Shown: positions 1-13,288, counted from the first letter of the stretch. The stretch is 64,000 nucleotides of DNA from Zhengitettix transpicula (GCA_037074705.1 CM073593.1:63529501-63593500); one strand, 5' to 3'. Numbers and translations: made by a program. Notes: generated by a model not told the origin, from the sequence alone.

Positions 1-2900
1 TGGTAAACCTTCAAAATTTCTGACATTTCGTAAATCTTGATTACTGAATGGATTAAGTTTTTTAATACGTAGTATATGTTGAAGCATAATTAAAGTTGTA
101 AAATATTTATTATTTAAACAAAACTATACTTATTAAATTAATTAATTGTTTCTTTGAGTATATCCTAATCTTATGTATTTAATCATTGCGGAAACTTTAC
201 GATAAACAATTACATTCACATTAAAATTTAATTATATGGTGTTAAGAGAATTACACACAAATTTTAAAACATGACATTATGTTCGAACTAAGGATATCAT
301 TCGCTACTACAATTTCCATATATGGCAGAGTTATCGGAACTATTCAAGTGATCCATTTATAAATTGGTTGAATCACTATTAACAAAATATTTAAATTTTC
401 TTGACATTAAGGCCTGGTATTTATATTATTTCTCCCTATTAGGAAAAAGTGAGAATTCCAAACTTTAAATATTAGAACAATTGCAGCCTGTAAAATATCT
501 CAGATTTTTTTAGTTAATTTATTTACTGCCTTTTTTATATACACAAAATAGCAACTCACTAGTAACCCTGATATACTTCGTCTCAAATCACAATTATATT
601 AAATATTTAATCGTACAACATGTTAGATTGCCTACAGTAAATATTACAGATTTGATATATTGATGGGTAAATTAGGGTAGTTTTAAGAAAATATTAGAAT
701 CAAGTAATGAAACAGTATACATTATATATAGGTTATTAATACGAATTATGGGAAATATAATCCTTGACGAATCTAAATAATGCATTATGTATAACATCGA
801 GGGACAGAAAATCGCTGGATCGCGAATGTGATCACTCAGGACATAATATTGCGATTATTAATGGTAGTTTCTGAAGTAGATGAAGAATTTACTGCAGGGA
901 TGATAAATACAAATCTAAATAATAAAGTTATATTTTCAAACTGTAGGAGACGTGACGACCGTTACCGTGTAGAACACTGTAGAAACCGTTACACACTTAC
1001 GCCCAGGAATATCATTCATATCGAGTGGTATTTAAGATCGTTCAAAGACTCGGAGTGGAAGTTATGCTGGAGTAAACGCTCATTCAAAACCTCTCAGGTG
1101 CGATCAGGATGTTCGGTCGTATACTCGTATACTCAATCTGGATCGCCAATATGCACCAGATGAACAGGACAAGACAAGAATGATCATGATGCTTGTATGT
1201 AACCGTTATTATTGTGTCAGATATTGTATTGCAATTAAGAGGATGTATAAGTGCAATAAATTACGCAAAACTTCTACTACTTCTTCTACTACTACTAATG
1301 ATAAGATATTTCAATATATGCCAATTTTAATTACTGAATAACATCTTGCAACAAACCTAATTTTTATTGCAGGTGTTTTTTTCCTGGCTTCGAGAAGTGC
1401 TCAACAATCTAATTTTGTTAAAATACTTTCGCTTGTACGTGACGAGAAAAAATAGTGACGGGACATTGTGAACGGATCTGCGCAATCGTAATATACTGTC
1501 AACGAGTACCGTCTCGATGGCCACTCCTATAGAGAGGTTCTGCACCTTTCACGCACATCTTCATATGATACGAGAGGGTATCTACAACTTTTACCAGAAT
1601 ATAAAATATCGTCGGAACAAGTTCGGAATTAATCACTCAATTGAACATTGAGAACAATAGTTACTCCAGATATCACGGGGTTATTAAATTATTAATTCAA
1701 TTTAAAAATTTAATTTTTCATTTTCTGTACTTATTATTAACATAACGATTAATATTTTGATATTACGTTCGACAATATTGAAATAGGTACTTATTAAAAA
1801 AATTCAAACTAAGCAAAATTGTTGTAATGAAAATATTACAAATTCCAGTTTGAAATTACGAAATGTCTTTATAAGTTACAATTTTTTAACATAGCATAAC
1901 CGGATGCACAATGAAAATTGTTAGTGTTGACAATACAGGAAATTAATGCATATTTTATTTTTAAAAATTTATTTAATTATTGTTCTTAAAACTTATGTAA
2001 TAGACTACTTAAATGCGTTATCAAATCTATAGCTAAAGTAATGTCAAAAAATTGAGGGATTCAAAATATTGAACTAAGTTTCGTTTTTTTATTATTATTA
2101 TTAGAATGTAATTTGCCATTATTTAATTTTTAATAATTATTTCGATGTTCTTGATTGAATTTTCCAATAAACTGAAGAGGTCCTAATCCAAGGATAAGAA
2201 TTATTTTTTCAAAAATTAATGTTTTTTATTAATTGTCTAATAATTTCATTAATTTATTTCTGACGAAATGACCATCAAATTTTATTATTAAGTCACGTTT
2301 CTTTCGCTGTTGAGAATATTAATTTTTGGAATATTTGAAATATTTCTCATTTTAATGACTTTTCAAATTCAGGATAAAATTTTGCAGCGTATGTACGTTA
2401 ATAACAAACGAAATAAACAATTCGGAAGATTGTATCACTTTACATATCTATTACTAGAAACAACAGTTTAAAACAATATTAAATCTGATATGATGTTACA
2501 ATTTTAAATCTCATTCAAAATTTTAATTTTATTATAAATAAATTTTTAATTATTGCGAGTTAAACTGTACATCTCTTTATGTGTTTGTTTTATGTATCCA
2601 AATTTCTGCTTCATCCCCGAATCTTTAGTTAAAAATCGTGACGTACTTACAATATTTTAGACATGTTAACATGTAAGGGTTTGGTGAAATTAATGGGAAA
2701 TGTGCCTGTAACCTTTCACTTTATTGTGTGCGAATTTAACTTTCTACTGTATAATGTAATACATGCATACAAAATTTTCTTATTTATATCTACGAATTAT
2801 TAATATCGTACTTAAACATACTTTTATTTTAAAGTAAAGTCAGATTAAATGTCCAAAATTTTAGGAAGGGAAATAAATAGATGTATTTATGAGGTAATTA
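1..2900. other. AT-rich non-coding stretch
   Basis: No recognisable gene or element. It contains a degenerate CTT/CTA trinucleotide run at about 1279-1301 and a slightly GC-richer patch at about 920-1190. In that patch two overlapping frames stay open (828-1163, and an ATG-less frame ending near 1338), but neither matches a family I know. Everything else is A/T-rich with short homopolymer runs. Confidence 0.6.
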
Positions 2901-2918
2901 ATTTAAAATGATACGTAC

Positions 2919-2970
2919 CAAGGAAAGTACTGTTAGTGAGGACCCAGAGGACCTTGAGAGGGTCGACCAT
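2919..2970 (-). CDS. possible short first coding exon (signal-peptide-like N terminus)
   Basis: On the minus strand an ATG at 2970 sits in a favourable context (A at -3, G at +4). It opens 17 codons reading MVDPLKVLWVLTNSTFL plus one base, then a good splice donor (G|GTACGTAT, intron starting at 2918). The peptide is hydrophobic and would suit the start of a secreted or membrane protein. The segment lies in a GC-rich island (about 2935-3110) in otherwise AT-rich DNA, just downstream of an Inr/DPE-like pair. I do not recognise the protein. No second exon can be identified between 2918 and the window start, so the rest of such a gene would lie outside. Another minus-strand frame (2898-3098) is longer but uses a weak start. 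Chance remains a serious alternative. Confidence 0.2.
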
Positions 2971-2997
2971 GCTGCTCGCCCTGTGGAGCAAGACTGA
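2964..2997 (-). promoter_or_regulatory. Inr + DPE-like core promoter candidate
   Basis: Reading the minus strand, TCAGTC (2997-2992) matches the arthropod initiator TCAKTY with A(+1) at 2995. GGTCG at 2968-2964 matches the DPE consensus RGWYV at exactly +28 to +32. The DPE overlaps the ATG of the candidate exon, giving a 25 nt leader. By rough calculation about three such Inr-DPE pairs are expected by chance in a window this size, so only the coincidence with a GC island, a good start context and a donor raises it above noise. Confidence 0.2.
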
Positions 2998-3119
2998 GTA
3001 CAGCAAAGCACAGCACCGCAGCGCTCCGAGGGCCCGTTAATTGTACCGACCATACCTTCTTTAGTGGGGGAGGAAGGGGCACCAATATTGTTTGCCAAGC
3101 GGACTCATCTTCTCAAAAG

Positions 3120-3780
3120 GTAAAGGGAATTAAAAAAAGTAACTTTGCTCATTAAAACCTTGCAAAAAGGTTGCGAAACAAGTAACTTACGAATTTATCA
3201 GCATAATAAATCTCTTGGCCTACGACTTTACGTAATATTCTATTCAATTACTTATTATTTTAAAAAATTCCCGGACTGATCTTTAGCGACCGAGACTACT
3301 GAAAATCGGCCAACTTAATCGGAACGTTCAGTATTTAAGGACGAGGCACGAGGCAAGCGTTGTTTGGTTATCCTCAGTCATTAACTTGAAATTTGCTCTC
3401 GCCATATTTCGGGACAGAGGGATCGAATCGACTGTGTCCGTGTATTAGAACTTGCGTGAAACGAAAATAATTATCATCGAACTTGAGTTAAAACGGCGAT
3501 CAAAACATTAGCATTCCAGAAAAAAAATTTCAATAAATAAAAAAAATTAGGCCTAACGTTGCCATTATGCTGTAATATCCATTTTACATCTGATTCTATA
3601 ACATTTTTTTTTAAGAAAACGTGAATGTTTTACAACAACTTGTTCACTAACATTTCGTTTGCGTTTTATATAACGCAATAACACCATGACAAACATACAG
3701 GAATCCTATTCCACTTAATTTATTGTTCCTAATCCTTACTTGATTTTCTTAGCTCAATGTAATAAATAATTTAACCCTCA
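3120..3780. other. non-coding, one GC-richer patch
   Basis: 3290-3490 is less AT-rich and contains TATTTAAGG at 3332 and a TCAGTC at 3374. Their spacing (44 nt) is wrong for a TATA/Inr promoter. No gene seen. Confidence 0.5.
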
Positions 3781-3806
3781 CCTCCTCCTCCTCCGACGAC
3801 GACGAC
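3780..3806. repeat. short CTC/GAC trinucleotide repeats
   Basis: A few CTC units run directly into a few GAC units. This is a short imperfect microsatellite. Confidence 0.7.
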
Positions 3807-4260
3807 AACTAAATTGAAGCCCGAATTTATAGTCGGCGCCACTCCCTAATTATCCGTTAACACAGTTCGCCGCATGTTCCTATTATTGAAGACAATGGTT
3901 CGGAACGCAGCCCGAAGAGCCCGTGACCTTGATATTACATCTTCGTGGAACCGACTATAGTAGAATAGAACTCTATAGAACCTTCTATAGTGCGTTTAAA
4001 ATATGATGTTACTTTAGGTTTTCGCGTGGATGGAGGCGCTGTTATCAGGTAGCAAAGCACACTGCACGTGATCGGTAACGACTTCGTATACAGCTCACGG
4101 AGAATAGAATAATACAGTGTTTCGTCGGCAACGCTGCTGGTCTCGTCCTTCATTTTGAGCTTTCTGATTGCAAGATTCTAGGAGAGACCTATAGCGGGAA
4201 CTAAACAAGCACATTCTCGGAATTTAAAGCATTGTAGAAGGCTGCGTGTCTGGAAAAGAC
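3807..4260. other. GC-richer island of unknown origin
   Basis: This stretch has clearly higher G+C than its surroundings. A 72-codon minus-strand frame (3935-4153) is present but matches nothing I know. A 13-base string at about 4123-4136 (cggcaacgctgct) recurs at about 6829-6842 inside another GC-richer patch, so both may be remnants of one old dispersed repeat. Confidence 0.35.
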
Positions 4261-4485
4261 ACGGAAGCAACTTATTTTCTGGAAATCGAGAGGTTGAAAC
4301 AAGTGATATTTACTGGATTATCATTTATTTCTAGGTATATCCCTTTTTTACTTTCAAAATATTGAAATTTCGGTTGATCGCGAGCAACAACTCACATGAA
4401 AAGGATTTCCTCCAATGTACGAAAATGTTTTCTCAACAGATCAAAGGAATTAATTTATTACTGGCTCTTGATTTGTCGCTAAACA

Positions 4486-4705
4486 ATGTCAAAAAAAGGA
4501 GTTTTTTCAATTAACAATGTTTTATCGCTTAATTTGAAACCTCATCAGGTTCCAATTTTAAAAAAAAATGAAAAAAATAATTTCGGCCACGGCAAACAGC
4601 ATAGAATGATCTGCTCATCCAATTTTTTAAAAAATTGGAACCTGATGAGGTCGAAAATTAAGCGATAAAACGGTTTTGATTTAAATTCTCCTTTTCTTCT
4701 GACAT
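4486..4705. mobile_element. foldback (MITE-like) element with ~74 bp inverted arms
   Basis: The left arm (4486-4559) and right arm (4631-4705) are imperfect inverted copies; both contain ttttatcgcttaa and cctcatcaggttccaattt on opposite strands. The spacer is about 70 nt. A perfect 20 bp palindrome (4619-4638) sits at the inner edge of the right arm. There is no transposase. A short frame starting at 4486 is a by-product of the arm sequence. The structure suggests a non-autonomous DNA element; the superfamily cannot be assigned. Confidence 0.65.
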
Positions 4706-5542
4706 AAAATAGGCTATTGTTTATTTATTTATTAGTTTTCGAATTAGTCAGAATACATATTTATATATATCGCTAAAAAATTTCATTTATAATCACATTA
4801 AATATTATTGTTAATTTGTAAAAATCTCTGTTCTAATACATGTAAAAACCAGTAACTAAAATTACTTCTATTTAATGAGGTAGACTATATTCATTTTCCA
4901 GTTTCGTTGGAATTAAAAAATCGATCCGGGTAACGGCGATAAATCCGCTAAAATTGCAAATCAATTGCCATTTTAACGTTCATGCAATAACAATTAATTG
5001 TCGATCTTTTTAATAAAGTGTGTATATGGATAAATGTATGCATTGAATGGAATAGAACAGTTTATGGTTAATAGATAACTGATTAACGACTCGAGTGAAG
5101 GTATAACCATTTCCTGGCCGTTATAGGACCACTGTTAGAAACTAGTATTACATGGAAGAATTAAAATAAAAGAGAGTTGGCCAAGGTTTGTAGATCAGTA
5201 TTCCGGCAATTTTTTTTTACTTGAAAAACATTTTAGAGTATATTTGTGCCTACCATAACCCTAATCACAGCCGCTTGATTCCATAACTTATACAAATTTA
5301 ATTTTTTTTAAATCGTGAAAGCTTTAATCAATGAAAAATAATATTCATTTGATCTCCGATTTTGTCATTGGCATGAATAAAATTGTAAGTGAATTTTTGT
5401 ATGAGTTGGAATTAGTAGTCACAAAGTTAAAGATCAAATAAAGTAACAAAATGAGTTAGAGTTAAAAAATATATTTGGAATATTTTTCTGATTAAAATTA
5501 ACTTATTTTTATTACTGATTTAGGTCAACGTAATACGACGCG

Positions 5543-5547
<5 letters not shown>
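4706..5547. other. AT-rich, nothing recognised
   Basis: No gene, element or notable structure seen. Confidence 0.6.
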
Positions 5548-5573
<26 letters not shown>

Positions 5574-5574
5574 A
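5548..5574. repeat. (TA)n microsatellite
   Basis: Uninterrupted alternating AT, about 13 units. Confidence 0.9.
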
Positions 5575-6574
5575 ATAGTCATTCGTCAGTTATATTTTAC
5601 TTCAACTGGTGTTATAGAATTATATCTCATATTTGTTTGATTAATATTGAGGCGTTTATTAAATAATAAATATTACAATATAAATTGTAAATTCTTTAAT
5701 ATTATGGTTTTGAAGGAAAGGTGAGCTGTGAATATTCTGGTAATGCCGAAAGTTTGTTTCATTGAAAACAATGCCGAGATATTATCTCTCTTGTGGGCTT
5801 TGGTTTCATCTGAGAATAAGTCAGCGGTAGATAACGGTGATGTCTGAGTCCCATGGCAATGCTCGGTATACACAAGCAAAGACAAATTGGCTAACAACTC
5901 ATTCATAACGCAAAACAATATGGTATAAAATGAAATGTAAATAATGAAGTCTTACCGCTTTGTTTATGTGATGTCAAGTTGTAAGGAAATTTTGTAAAAG
6001 AACTTATATAAAGTTAAATCTTTTAAACACTATCCATTAACAAACGCAAAATTCAGAGCTACCGAGAAAATACGAAGAGCGGATATCCAATAAGTAACTT
6101 GAGGAAATATAAAGTTCAAATGTTGGGCTGGGAAAAAAGTTTTTAAATCACTGTTAATATGGAGGATATATATGATATGAAATTCTTATATGTTATGACA
6201 AAAATAAGTAATGATTGCTTTCAGTTTCTTGAAAAGTTATAAACATACGTAAATATCAAAAAACTAAATTAATAGTAAACCTAATTAAAAAGGTCCTACG
6301 ATGTAAAAGTAGGTGTTTTCTAAAAATACGTTTTCCTGTGTATATATTAATTTACATATGAGTAAATCTTCAGATGGAATATTAACTACATAGATGTAAC
6401 TTACTATACAACTTAATTCAAAATTAAATCTGAAATGTACTCATAAATATCTATATACTAAATCAATTGAAACTCATGTTTAACTCATACTCAGCTCTTT
6501 AAATTTTCCGTTTATTGCTTTGTCAAATGTAATATTTTTTTTTGTAGAAAATACTTAAAAAAATAAACTTGTGC
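5575..6574. other. AT-rich, nothing recognised
   Basis: An 81-codon minus-strand frame (5673-5918) has no recognisable family and is of a length expected by chance. Confidence 0.55.
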
Positions 6575-6726
6575 TTATATTACTGTAGCCAGACTATTTT
6601 TATAAGCATGTCTTTCTCGACGGTTATTGTCGTAGCAGACGTAACCGTGACCAGTATTAATGTCAGCGTGTCTGCTCGACAACAACGGAAACGACATAAC
6701 GAATACAGTGGATGCTACAATATAAC
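6575..6726. mobile_element. imperfect inverted-repeat element (~150 bp, MITE-like)
   Basis: The ends read ttatattactgtagcc and, on the other strand, gttatattgtagcat. Inner blocks cggttattgtcgtagcagac and ccgttgttgtcgagcagac are inverted relatives meeting near the centre. Local G+C is raised. No coding potential. It is probably an old non-autonomous DNA element. Confidence 0.45.
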
Positions 6727-9239
6727 ATCCTAAAGGGAAATATACTTATTGAAATAGTCCGTTTTAAATTATAAGTCTCTTCGACTTATATAGATCACTG
6801 AAATCAGTAGAATTACACCGCGATTGTTCGGCAACGCTGCTATTTTTGAAATAATGTGATTGGTTCATTCAGCGTCACACCCCTCTCGAGAACTAACTGC
6901 CGTCGGTTGGCCAATTTCAAACACTGCATTAAATTTTTAATTTATATTTAAGTCAGTAATAATATGGATTCAAACTTTTTCACTGCCTGATTTTGCATAT
7001 TTTTAAATGAAATTTATTCTATTTCAGAGGAATAACCTTACATGTAAACTATTCCAGTTGATTAATTTCATTTCCCACTATTGCTCAAATTTGAACGTAT
7101 TAATTTTATTGACGAGGACTGAAGCTACAGGTAAACTATTCCATTTTGTTACTAAACGATTCAGGAAAAAATAAGTCACCTATTTTTTTTACTTTACTTT
7201 ACTAATTTTGAATTCCTGCTTCCATCTACCAAAAAAACTAGTCGAGGCTGAATTTTGGAGCTAATTATGCTGTTTTATTAAGCTTTGAATAGTGTACACA
7301 AGTTTTCACTCTCCGTCCTTTACAATACTAATTCCTACCCTAACTGCTCCACTTCCTTCTTACCTATTATATAAATTTAGATTCCCATTCAACTAACTTT
7401 TTGAAAATATATTTTTTCGAATTGTTCTATTTCCAAAATAAATTATTTTAGAGAAAGCATTTCATTACTTATTTTACAAATTACAATTATGTATGCCATG
7501 ATTTAGTTATTGTTATAATATGTGATAATTTTTTTTTAATTCTTGTTTCAGGCCAATTTACTTCTTTTTACTTCGTAATAACTTGAATACTTAAATGAAT
7601 AATTTTATATAATTTTTTTAAAAAAATCGTAGTTGTGAAGAGTAGCGCACTCGTATATAACGTGCTGACATTTATGTGGCAGCGGCAAATACCAGCGTTT
7701 ATTTCAATTGATCCCGTGTGTATCTCCTGAAACGTTAATCTCCTAAGCCGATTAAACGGGATCGTATGAATTGAGCGTAGTTGACCCTGACGTGGTAATG
7801 GCTGTTAATTAAGATGTATAAATAGAAAAATTGCTTTGAAACGAAATTATTCAGTAAGTGATTCTCCGATTAGTTTTTATGCTATGTACAGTTTGATAAG
7901 TCCATTAACTGTGTTATTTACAGAGATGAATGCGTAGTAATCTAGTCTTAAATAACTAAAATCTGTAACATGATACATAAATGGCGCTTGCTGTGTAAAG
8001 TTCATTTTTATTAGTATTAGTGAAAATGTAAAAACGTCTTTATTAATATAGTCTGTTGATTGCATACTTCATTATCTCTTTGATATTATTATAATTTTGT
8101 TTACCATGACCTTATGTTTGTGAAAGCAGTGACGTCTAAAACAAAATTTGAAATTGTTTATCACAATCCTTTTGATCAATCACAAAATAAGTATTATAGT
8201 TAAGTTTTGACAATAATAAAATGTGATACGAAGACCTATAAACTTACAACAGAAGGATTCACTTTAGTTGTGTTACTTTAATGAGAACAAGGGAAGATAG
8301 ATGATAGTCTCGAAAAATGAAAACTCGAAAATTATGAGTGCATAGTGGTTTCACGAAAGTTCATACTAGGAACTTTAGCATAACTTGAATATTCAGAACG
8401 AAAATATAAAACAATTCGTATAAAATGAGATTCTACAGAAATTGTCCCAGAAATTTACACATATTAATTTTTACCAAAGATTTTTTAATTACGATCAATA
8501 AAATAATTCAAATTATATAAATATCAACACACTTGACAATCTTTAATTTTTGAACCTAAACGTCTTAATCAGCTGCTAACATAATTTTTAAAAACTAGGA
8601 AATTAAATGCAAAGGTTTTTGAGAAATTCCCCATTGCAGGTCTAAATTTCGCTATACAGTTAAGGAAGTGTGCCAGAGAAAAATACACATCATATATTTC
8701 AGAGAGACCATTTATTTTTTAAATGGATTTAATTTTGAGATGAAAACTAATTTTTATTTCGGTTGTCACTACTTTTAGATTGATTTATAAAAAATTGTTT
8801 TATGTATTGCATAATTTAGCAAATATTAATTAACGAATTACGTTCAAAACACGATGTGCACGTTTCCTAGCGGCAGCTGAGAGAAACAAATGTGTTAACG
8901 TAGTTCTGAATTTTCCCGCTTCTCGCGCTTTATTCGGAATGTAATTCGACATTACTAATCGATAACCGCGAATTTCAAATTTTGTGACATTGATTACAGC
9001 GTCAGTAAGATAATTTGCGAAATAAATTATAGGCAAATGTTTTGGTTTAATTTTTCATGAGTTTATTTGAGTTAGAGTAAGTGAAAAAGTAAATTCCCTC
9101 ATTTTTTATTTTTTTTTCAACCACAATAGAAAACTTACAATGATATGATAGTTACATAGTTACCCAACAGAATCTCCCTGCTTCATAAAACACAGTCAAG
9201 ATTTTAATACTGTCAGAAAAAATATTTTTTTTATCGAAT
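6727..9239. other. non-coding stretch with a small hairpin
   Basis: An imperfect hairpin lies at 7704-7774: an 8 bp perfect stem gatcccgt/acgggatc, flanked outside by tcaatt/aattga. A GC-richer patch is at 6800-6910. The rest is AT-rich with no gene seen. Confidence 0.5.
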
Positions 9240-9346
9240 ATTAAGCTACGTGCACACCGCTTTCTTCACCTAGTCTGTTGTGGTAAATTTCACATGAAAA
9301 AGGTGAATACCATTCTTCACTTCATGAAAACAACTCGTAGCTTAAT
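9240..9346. mobile_element. short element bounded by 11 bp perfect inverted repeats
   Basis: attaagctacg (9240-9250) and its exact reverse complement (9336-9346) bound about 107 bp. Internal weakly inverted blocks (ttcacatgaaaaaggtgaat) suggest a degraded MITE. No coding content. Confidence 0.35.
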
Positions 9347-10528
9347 TGGAACGAGGACACGGACTTTCTCAATGTGTCATCAGTAGTGGATGTGGCTCGA
9401 CGTTCCGTTGCACTGGAAGGCTTCTATGGATTTCAGAATCAGGCAAAATAAATGGATTACAAAAATAAATAAGTTTTTCTTTGCTGAAAACGGTTAGTGG
9501 CAGCGCACAGTGATAAGGCATAAAAGCCCTAAGTGAACCTGCAGACGATTAGAAAAAAAAATACATTTCGAAACTCAACTCCTATTTGCTTTAGATTGCA
9601 TGCTATACTCTTAATGTACTTACTGTCTCTCCTCTTGGTTAAAATTAAACTTATCTACCTTATACATGTGATATATTCACATTTTGATTGTGATTAAATC
9701 ATGTAAGAGCAGTAAGAGGTGAAATTTATAGTTATTATCAATTGAGTTCGGATCCTGATATTAACATCGATTATAGAGTCACTTCCTCCATACCTCAAAA
9801 GTGGTGAAAATATATTACAAAGTTCTTTGTATAATAAATTTACGTGTTTCATACGATCTGTTAAGGGCGAGTCTAAATTTTCCATTCAACTTATCGAAAT
9901 AAGCATAATTTAAGAGTCCGAAGCTGATTCCTTTCGGTAGGCATCTAATTATGAATAAGTGAATCCATCACACTACAAGAAAAAATCAAAATTTGAAGTT
10001 GGGGAATTAATAGACTCTATAACATATTCTTAAGGCAGCTAGGATCTATTGTGCAGCAAACTTACACGGGAAATTTCCTCTCTAAATCATCACAGACGAG
10101 GCAGGCGATTCCTTAATGCAGCTGATATGGAGCGAGCGATAACACAACCAATAAAAGCGTATTTATGGCTCACAGTTTTACAAAAATTGTTGTAAATTAT
10201 TTATTAATATCAAGTATCGTTAAATATTTAATCCTTTTCCCTATCGTTACTCATCATTCTGTTGGGAGAGGAATACATGTAACATATTCTGAGTTCAAAT
10301 TGCCATAAAATAAAAAACAACACAAATCCCTAGATCTTTATGTATATAGAATTATGTTAACTTATAAAGAAGTAAAGTTAAACAGATTTCAGAGTTAATA
10401 ATATTTTATGTTTGAAAATGTATTATCACTTAATATACCATAGAATGTATTCTATATTTTATTTATTTAAATATATTTAATTCAATCTTCAGGTTGAGCT
10501 GTTGCTCATTTTATTTCACTAACGATTC
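9347..10528. other. non-coding stretch
   Basis: One GC-richer patch (9350-9545) holds a 35-codon frame without a start (9344-9451). No gene recognised. Confidence 0.5.
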
Positions 10529-10548
10529 ATATATATATATATATATAG
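10529..10548. repeat. (TA)n microsatellite
   Basis: About ten AT units. Confidence 0.85.
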
Positions 10549-13288
10549 TTACTGGTACTATAAATATAATCTTAATTTAATTTATAATATTATATATACT
10601 GTTAACGAAGTATTCTATTTCCTCTATGATGTACTAATGTCAACCAAAACCAATGAATTAAGATATTCTATGCTTTAATTGTATTGTTTGTTACGTTAAT
10701 AAAAATTAAAAATTATAATATTAGCAATTTAATTTAAATTTACGATCCTCGTCTGAAAGCCTTCAGTGAATATTTCGTCTGAAATATCTTTTGGGCTATA
10801 ATTCTTCAACGTTTACAAATAACTGCTCTTGCTTATGAATGACATCTGTTCTGAGAATTCTCATTTCCCCTTCATTATGATTGTCCTTTGTTTTGCTGAC
10901 AGTTCAGGAACAAAGGTGTGAAAAGCGTTTGCTTCAAAGAGCACCGCGTTTATTGCGTTTGCTTATATCTCTGCTGTTTGCATATTATAGATCCTATGGT
11001 TACAGGTGAAAAACCATGCTTTGTTAAATGACATCCACATAGACCTTATATGGTCCCTTACATTGTCATTTCTGAAAACGGCTAATTTTGAAAAAGTACT
11101 GTTTCGTAAAAATTTAGTTATTAATCTTCCATTTTATCTCAGCCGTTCCTTAATATATTTATATGTTAACACGTATTTTTCCGTTAAATTTCATTTAATT
11201 ATTTATTTACTTTCCAAAATCTATAAAAATCCATCGTGCAATTATATCTTGAAAGTGAATATTCGTGGCTACAAAAAGAATGTGAATTATTTTCAGCTTT
11301 CTATTCAGGCTTAAGTTTACAAGACTACAATTTTTGATAAGCATTGATTCAACCCTCTAAAATTCCATAATTTATACGAGAGTTAATGGAATTAGCTATT
11401 CAGTTAAATGCAGTTCGATATATAAGATTTAAATATAATTCGTTGGTTAAATATGTAGTAATATATTTAAAAAAAACTATACAACAAATTTTAATTTCAG
11501 CTTCCTCAAAAGAAATTTATTTCATTATAGTTCAATACGGGTTGTTGTGTTTTAAGCGATAGTGATTTAGGAGTAATATTTCTATAGTAATGTCTGTAAT
11601 ATAAAATATATTAATTTTATCTTGTAAAAATTATAAAATTTATATATTTAATAACTTGTGGGAAATTTTCAAATAAAACTTGTAACTCAAGTGTGAGAAA
11701 TGACAGCTCGCAAATTTTATTTGTTATATCTATTGAGTTATCTGTTAAGAATTAATTGTGAAAAAATTAAAACATGTGTAATTAGAAAAATCAATCATAA
11801 AATGGTAAATTTTTGGAGCCCAGGATACCGTAAACTCTTTTAACAGAACTGTTCACTTAATTTCTAACCGGACACTCAACCTTTCTAGGTTACGTAATAA
11901 CTTCGAACGCTCTCTCGTCAGAAAATTGCACCAGTTGCAAATCACTTTTTGCCTGAATTGTGCGGTGCTTAGCTGCACTTGTGCTTCTGAGTGGCTTACA
12001 GCAAACAGTAATTTCAACTTCCTCCAAAATATGCCGACAAATGGACGTTTAGTGGAGAAATTCTCCTTTATGTTTGGCAGCCGTTACCGACGAATTCCAT
12101 AGTTTATAATGTAAAGTTCTTACTTTAAGGCAGCATGTTCACTCTAATTAAACAGTTTACAAGTTATAATTGACACTACGTTGAACGCTGGGAACAAGAC
12201 CACCCTATTATAAAATTTCTCATTTCAGTCTCTGATGTTTTGTGGGTTCTTAATTATCTACACTGTGAAAGAATTTACTAAGATTTATAATAAACAAATT
12301 TATCAGAAAAATTTATTTATTTATTCATCATATTTAAAACTTAATAGTCTGACCCATAGTTTGGACTGACATTTATAATTTAAAAAATCTGATTATTATA
12401 ATTGATACTCAAATTCTAGTTATGTTTCAAATATAAATAATGTTAATAATTAATTTGTTACTCCTTAGTATTTAAGACTGATTTTAATTAGATTTTAGAC
12501 CTGCAGTAAACTTTAATTTTGTTTATAATGTTTTCTCTAAAATTGTTAGCAATATTTTGTGTTAAATAATTTAGCCCTTTATTCTGTTTAATTTTAACTA
12601 TTTTCTACAGAATTTTCACATATATCTATCCAGTTATTACTGTCTTATTTATTTTCAGTTTGTATGTTGAATAGATTCGTAATTAATTATTGATATTCTA
12701 ACTCAATAGTTAAATGATAAAATTGTATTCGATGAATAGAGAATGATTTGTTGTTGAATTCATGAAATAAAGTTACTATCCTCACTTTGTGGCATTTAAA
12801 TGTCCTTGACGTTTATTATATTTATATTTTGATTATCGTTTCGTCCTACCTACCATGTTTTCTTAGCGATTGTTCTTTACTTCGTCAGAAAGCCAGACAA
12901 AACATTCTGTCATATACTGTTATTAGCTTTCATCTTCATTCTCTAAGATAGTTTAAAAGCAATTGTGTTTCAGTTCTAATCGAGTTTATAAATGATTTCT
13001 CCGCCGAATAAATGCAATGAGAATCACTGGGTTGCTGGCAATCAAGATTTAATTTGTCAGTTAATCGTTAATATTTTTCTCTGTATCTTCAACGGGTGTA
13101 AACGAGGATAATACATAAAAAAAATATGAAACCACGTAAATGCGTTTTGCTGACAAAGATAATAACTCAGACGCACATCGGAAAAATTGCCCGTTCATCT
13201 TTACGCAGCAGAATTTCTACTGTCCTCCCTCACACATTTATCTCTCGTAAATGTAACATGTTATACAGGCTATCCAGCGTTTTTTTTC
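10549..13288. other. AT-rich non-coding stretch
   Basis: A GC-richer patch at about 11850-12100 stays open for nearly 100 codons on the plus strand without any ATG. That is within chance expectation. Nothing else seen. Confidence 0.5.

Noticed and set aside
828..1163. 111-codon plus-strand frame
   Set aside because: No recognisable motif. A length like this is expected by chance in AT-rich DNA of this size, and a different frame is open through part of it.
3270..3300. Another copy of the shared LINE/SINE tail (tctttagcgacc)
   Set aside because: Only the short ttagcgac core matches; the loop and opposing arm are absent.
3332..3379. TATTTAAGG followed by TCAGTC as a promoter
   Set aside because: The spacing is 44 nt instead of about 31, and no initiator lies at the right distance.
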